From: JAQBGV01 sp032128395
GTDB taxonomy: Bacteria > Planctomycetota > UBA8108 > UBA1146
Assembly: GCA_032128395.1 (NCBI GenBank)
Contig: JAQBGV010000219.1
Coordinates: forward strand, 1 to 8,494
Length of the DNA: 8,494 bases
Direction of reading: 5' to 3'
Below are positions 6,874-8,494 of the stretch, one piece after another (position 1 is the first letter of the stretch; each line of letters begins with the position of its first letter). The notes beneath the pieces are model-generated. The model saw only the letters and a list, made by a program, of their open reading frames with translations. It was not told where the DNA came from and made no database searches. The translations under genes and the position numbers were made by a program.

Positions 6874-6962
6874 GATGGGTTCTCCGTGTTCTCCAACCGT
6901 GTGAGTCCGATCCTGCTCGCACGGCAGTCCCGGCGCAACTCCAACTCTTTCCTCGCCGAAGC

Positions 6963-8285
6963 TCAGTGGCTCGCGGATGTCACGCGTTCGGGGGGCTGAA
7001 CCCACTCCGCCCCGTAGATGTCGATGAATGCTGGAGGAACTCGATCCGCGGGGAGGTCTCCCGCTCGGGTGAAGCGCCAGGCGAGCGGTTGACGCGCGTC
7101 GGGCTCGGCTCCGCGTCGCCCGTTCAATCCACTCCCCCCCCACGACTCACCGAGCGCGACGAGCTGGAACGAGACGAACCGTTCGGTGGTGCGGTCGAAG
7201 ACCGCTCCTCCGGCGAGTCGCGCCTCGACCCCCCTCGGGCGGTTCGGGAACTGTTTCCACAGATTCTCGCCGAGCTTCCATACCCCGTCGGAGACGGTTC
7301 GGGTCCGCCCCTCGATCGTGAGCACTACTCGGTCGCCTTCGATCGCGACCACCGTGCTCGCGACCTCGGAGAGCTCGACATCCTCCGGTGCGAACGGACC
7401 TTCTTGCCCCCGGACGTTGTCGACGAGGTGAAATCGGGCCAGTCGCTCTCGCAGAAATCGCGGGAGGTCGACGCGCGCACCGACCGTGTCCTCGAGGGGA
7501 ACCCAGCCCCGCGCCTCGTCGGGGGAGAACCAGACGTGATCGACGTTCCAGCGCCCCCCGCCGGGAACCCACGCATCGCCCGACCCTTCGAGGTCGCGGT
7601 GCACCGCGTCGAGCACCAAGCCGTCCGCTGGGAACGAGTCCTCGAACCGATGAGCGGGGCTCGCGCTGGCGGGAGCCGGGCGCGCGCGCGCTTCCGCGGG
7701 GAGCGCCTCCCACGCGGCGAGACCCTTGCGCAGAGTCTCCGCGATCCGCCGGGGATCGGTCGAGTTCACCCGCGCGAGGAGTTCCCCCCCGGGGGTGCAG
7801 ACGTAGGTTCCCTGCCGACTGCCGCGAATCGGCTCCGGCGAACCATCGACCATGGTGCGAAAGAAACGGGCCTGAGGATCATCACTCGTCTGCAGGCGCC
7901 ACGTCTCGTCGGTGGCTGGGACGAAGCCGCCCGCGAGCTCCTGTACTTCGGGATCGCCCCAGACGGACCGCCGGCCCGCCACTCCGTTCCCTCAGGTGCA
8001 GCCGAGGGGATGGCCGTTCATCAGCCAGAGGAGGAGCGGCTTTCCTTCGGCCGAGGCGGCGGCGATCCCCGAGTGCAGGGTCGCGTGCCAGGGGATCGCC
8101 CGCCACGCGCTGTCGGCGGGAGTCGGTTCGAGGATGGAACACCAGGTGTCGACGGAGCGTCCGGCGAGGAGTGGGCCGGCGAGGAGTGGGGAGGTGTCGC
8201 TACTAGGGTGGCTCGAGCCGGCGCACCCCGCGATGAGGGCGAGGAGGCAGCCGCCGGTGAGCAGCACGCGAGGGGTGACGTGCAT
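6963..8285 (-). CDS. Putative selenoprotein: lipoprotein with thioredoxin-like domain, in-frame UGA at residue 98
   Basis: Two consecutive open frames (8285-7992 and 7982-6963) lie in one frame, separated by a single UGA at 7994-7992. Read through, they give 440 residues with Sec98. Residues 1-20 form a lipoprotein signal, with lipobox L-I-A-G-Cys21. The segment W-R-A-I-P-W-H-A-T-L through G-K-P-L-L-L-W-L-M-N-G-H-P-L-G-C-T-U resembles the start of a thioredoxin fold, with Cys96-Thr-Sec98 at the redox site. The piece after UGA (V-W-G-D-P-E-V-Q-E-L and G-G-F-V-P-A-T-D-E) supplies the helix and strand that normally follow it. Each half alone would be an incomplete fold. Residues about 200-440 are an unrecognised domain. 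AGAGG three bases before the ATG supports the start at 8285. Alternatives: an ordinary stop with reinitiation at GTG 7982 (GAGGG lies six bases from the start after AACGGA), a nonsense mutation, or a sequencing error. No selenocysteine machinery is in the window. Expected location: periplasmic side of a membrane. Confidence 0.68.
7961..7991 (-). promoter_or_regulatory. Candidate bacterial SECIS-like hairpin just after the UGA
   Basis: On the mRNA, counting from the first base after UGA (7991), bases 6-9 (CGGA) pair with 25-28 (UCCG). The stem extends outward by A5-U29, G3-C30 and G2-U31 around a bulged A4. After a small internal loop, bases 13-14 pair with 21-22 and close a six-base apical loop beginning GGG (15-20). 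An apical loop starting with G a short distance after the UGA is the general layout of bacterial SECIS elements. The UGA-to-loop distance (14 bases) is at or just below the usual range and the upper stem is only two pairs, so this is suggestive and not proof. Confidence 0.4.
8161..8190 (-). repeat. 15-bp perfect tandem duplication inside the lipoprotein gene
   Basis: The 15-base unit CCGGCGAGGAGTGGG occurs twice back to back (8161-8175 and 8176-8190). It keeps the frame and duplicates P-L-L-A-G in the low-complexity linker behind the lipobox (residues about 33-42). This is consistent with replication slippage in a linker under little constraint. Confidence 0.85.
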
Positions 8286-8310
8286 TTGCCTCTTTCAGGA
8301 TCAACATGGG

Positions 8311-8444
8311 ACTGGCTCGCCGCAGGTGATGCCTGTCCCGGACCTCCGCCGGTACTCCGACCAGCAACGACCGCTGCGGAAACGGTCGCGAGAGCGGAGG
8401 AGAAGGGAAACGTCCGGGACAGGCATCACCTGCGGCGAGCCAGT
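8311..8444. repeat. Palindromic REPIN/MITE-like element, copy B
   Basis: Starts GGGACTGGCTCG and ends CGAGCCAGTCCC (about 8308-8447 including the flanking CAT/ATG). Each end is an imperfect palindrome, with GGGACTGGC facing GCCTGTCCC. The centre contains its own nested stems: 8343-8349 with 8394-8400, and CGACCG 8368-8373 with CGGTCG 8383-8388. Homology with copy A is clear over the left arm, including CCTGTCCCGGAC and the following CCGCCGGTAC block, and over the right arm (CGTCC, GGACAGGCATCA). It lies in the 5' region of the lipoprotein gene, so it could affect that gene's expression. No transposase is present here. Confidence 0.8.
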
Positions 8445-8469
8445 CCCATGTTGATCCTGAAAGAGGCAA

Positions 8470-8494
8470 ATGCACGTCACCCCTCGCGTGCTAC
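8470..8494 (+). CDS. Start of a second, divergent copy of the lipoprotein gene, cut by the window end
   Basis: On the plus strand ATG at 8470 opens M-H-V-T-P-R-V-L, identical in protein to the first eight residues of the minus-strand selenoprotein candidate and preceded by the same AGAGG site. The eighth codon is CTA here and CTG in the other copy, a synonymous change. Only 25 bases are visible. It may be a real divergent paralogue or an assembly fold-back; the sequence in the window cannot decide. Confidence 0.35.

Larger units (their letters stand above)
8261..8494. repeat. 83-bp near-perfect inverted repeat around repeat copy B
   Basis: The left arm 8261-8343 and right arm 8412-8494 are reverse complements at 82 of 83 positions; the only mismatch is 8262/8493. 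The spacer is 68 bases (8344-8411). The arms contain the ends of repeat copy B and, outside it, 26 bases of flank carrying the ribosome binding site and the first eight codons of the selenoprotein candidate. The right arm runs to the last base of the window, so its true length is unknown. In copy A the identity stops at the element ends, so the extended symmetry here is not a property of the element. Confidence 0.9.

Noticed and set aside
5666..6922. Long minus-strand open frame (418 codons) overlapping arsM and the sulfatase
   Set aside because: It is in a different frame from two well-recognised proteins, Arg-rich and without motifs; a shadow of arsM.
6874..7143. N-terminal extension of arsM back to 7143
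   Set aside because: It overlaps the 3' end of the upstream gene in another frame and is low-complexity Arg/Ser; the GGAG-preceded ATG at 6873 starts where known ArsM sequences start.
6963..7982. Independent gene starting at GTG 7982
   Set aside because: Possible because of a nearby GAGGG, but the product would begin in the middle of a thioredoxin-like fold with no signal sequence. The perfect frame continuity with the lipoprotein half favours one gene; kept only as an alternative.

Overview
The window is GC-rich (roughly two thirds G+C by eye) and gene-dense. It looks like a bacterial chromosome fragment, probably metagenome-derived. No rRNA or phylogenetic marker fixes the taxon. A formylglycine sulfatase with a signal peptide, a zinc-less 'plant-type' Fpg glycosylase and palindromic GGGACTGGC...GCCTGTCCC elements would fit Planctomycetota or a neighbouring phylum; this is inference only.

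Plus strand, 1-3488: the 3' part of fumC (class II fumarase) overlaps by 4 bp a small single-span membrane protein. That protein appears to be cut short by a frame break in a T5 run, because good coding sequence resumes in the next frame up to 1751. A second single-span membrane protein of unknown function follows, and then an Fpg-family DNA glycosylase only 6 bp downstream. The last eight codons and stop of fpg lie inside a palindromic repeat element (copy A, about 3461-3638), which fills the space between converging gene blocks.

Minus strand, 8285-3663: the most interesting gene is at 8285-6963. It reads as one 440-residue lipoprotein with a thioredoxin-like fold, interrupted by a single in-frame UGA directly after Cys-Thr at the expected redox site. 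A hairpin resembling a bacterial SECIS follows the UGA. I read it as a selenoprotein candidate of an unusual type. Downstream are arsM (arsenite methyltransferase), a secreted sulfatase 12 bp further on, and a diiron ferritin-like protein. All four point the same way and may be partly co-transcribed.

Right end, 8261-8494: repeat copy B sits directly upstream of the selenoprotein candidate. Here the inverted arms extend beyond the element, giving an 83-bp inverted repeat with one mismatch that includes the ribosome binding site and first eight codons of the gene. The plus strand therefore ends in a second, divergent copy of the gene's start. The only difference is a synonymous codon change (CTG/CTA). 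This is either a real inverted duplication or a fold-back assembly end.
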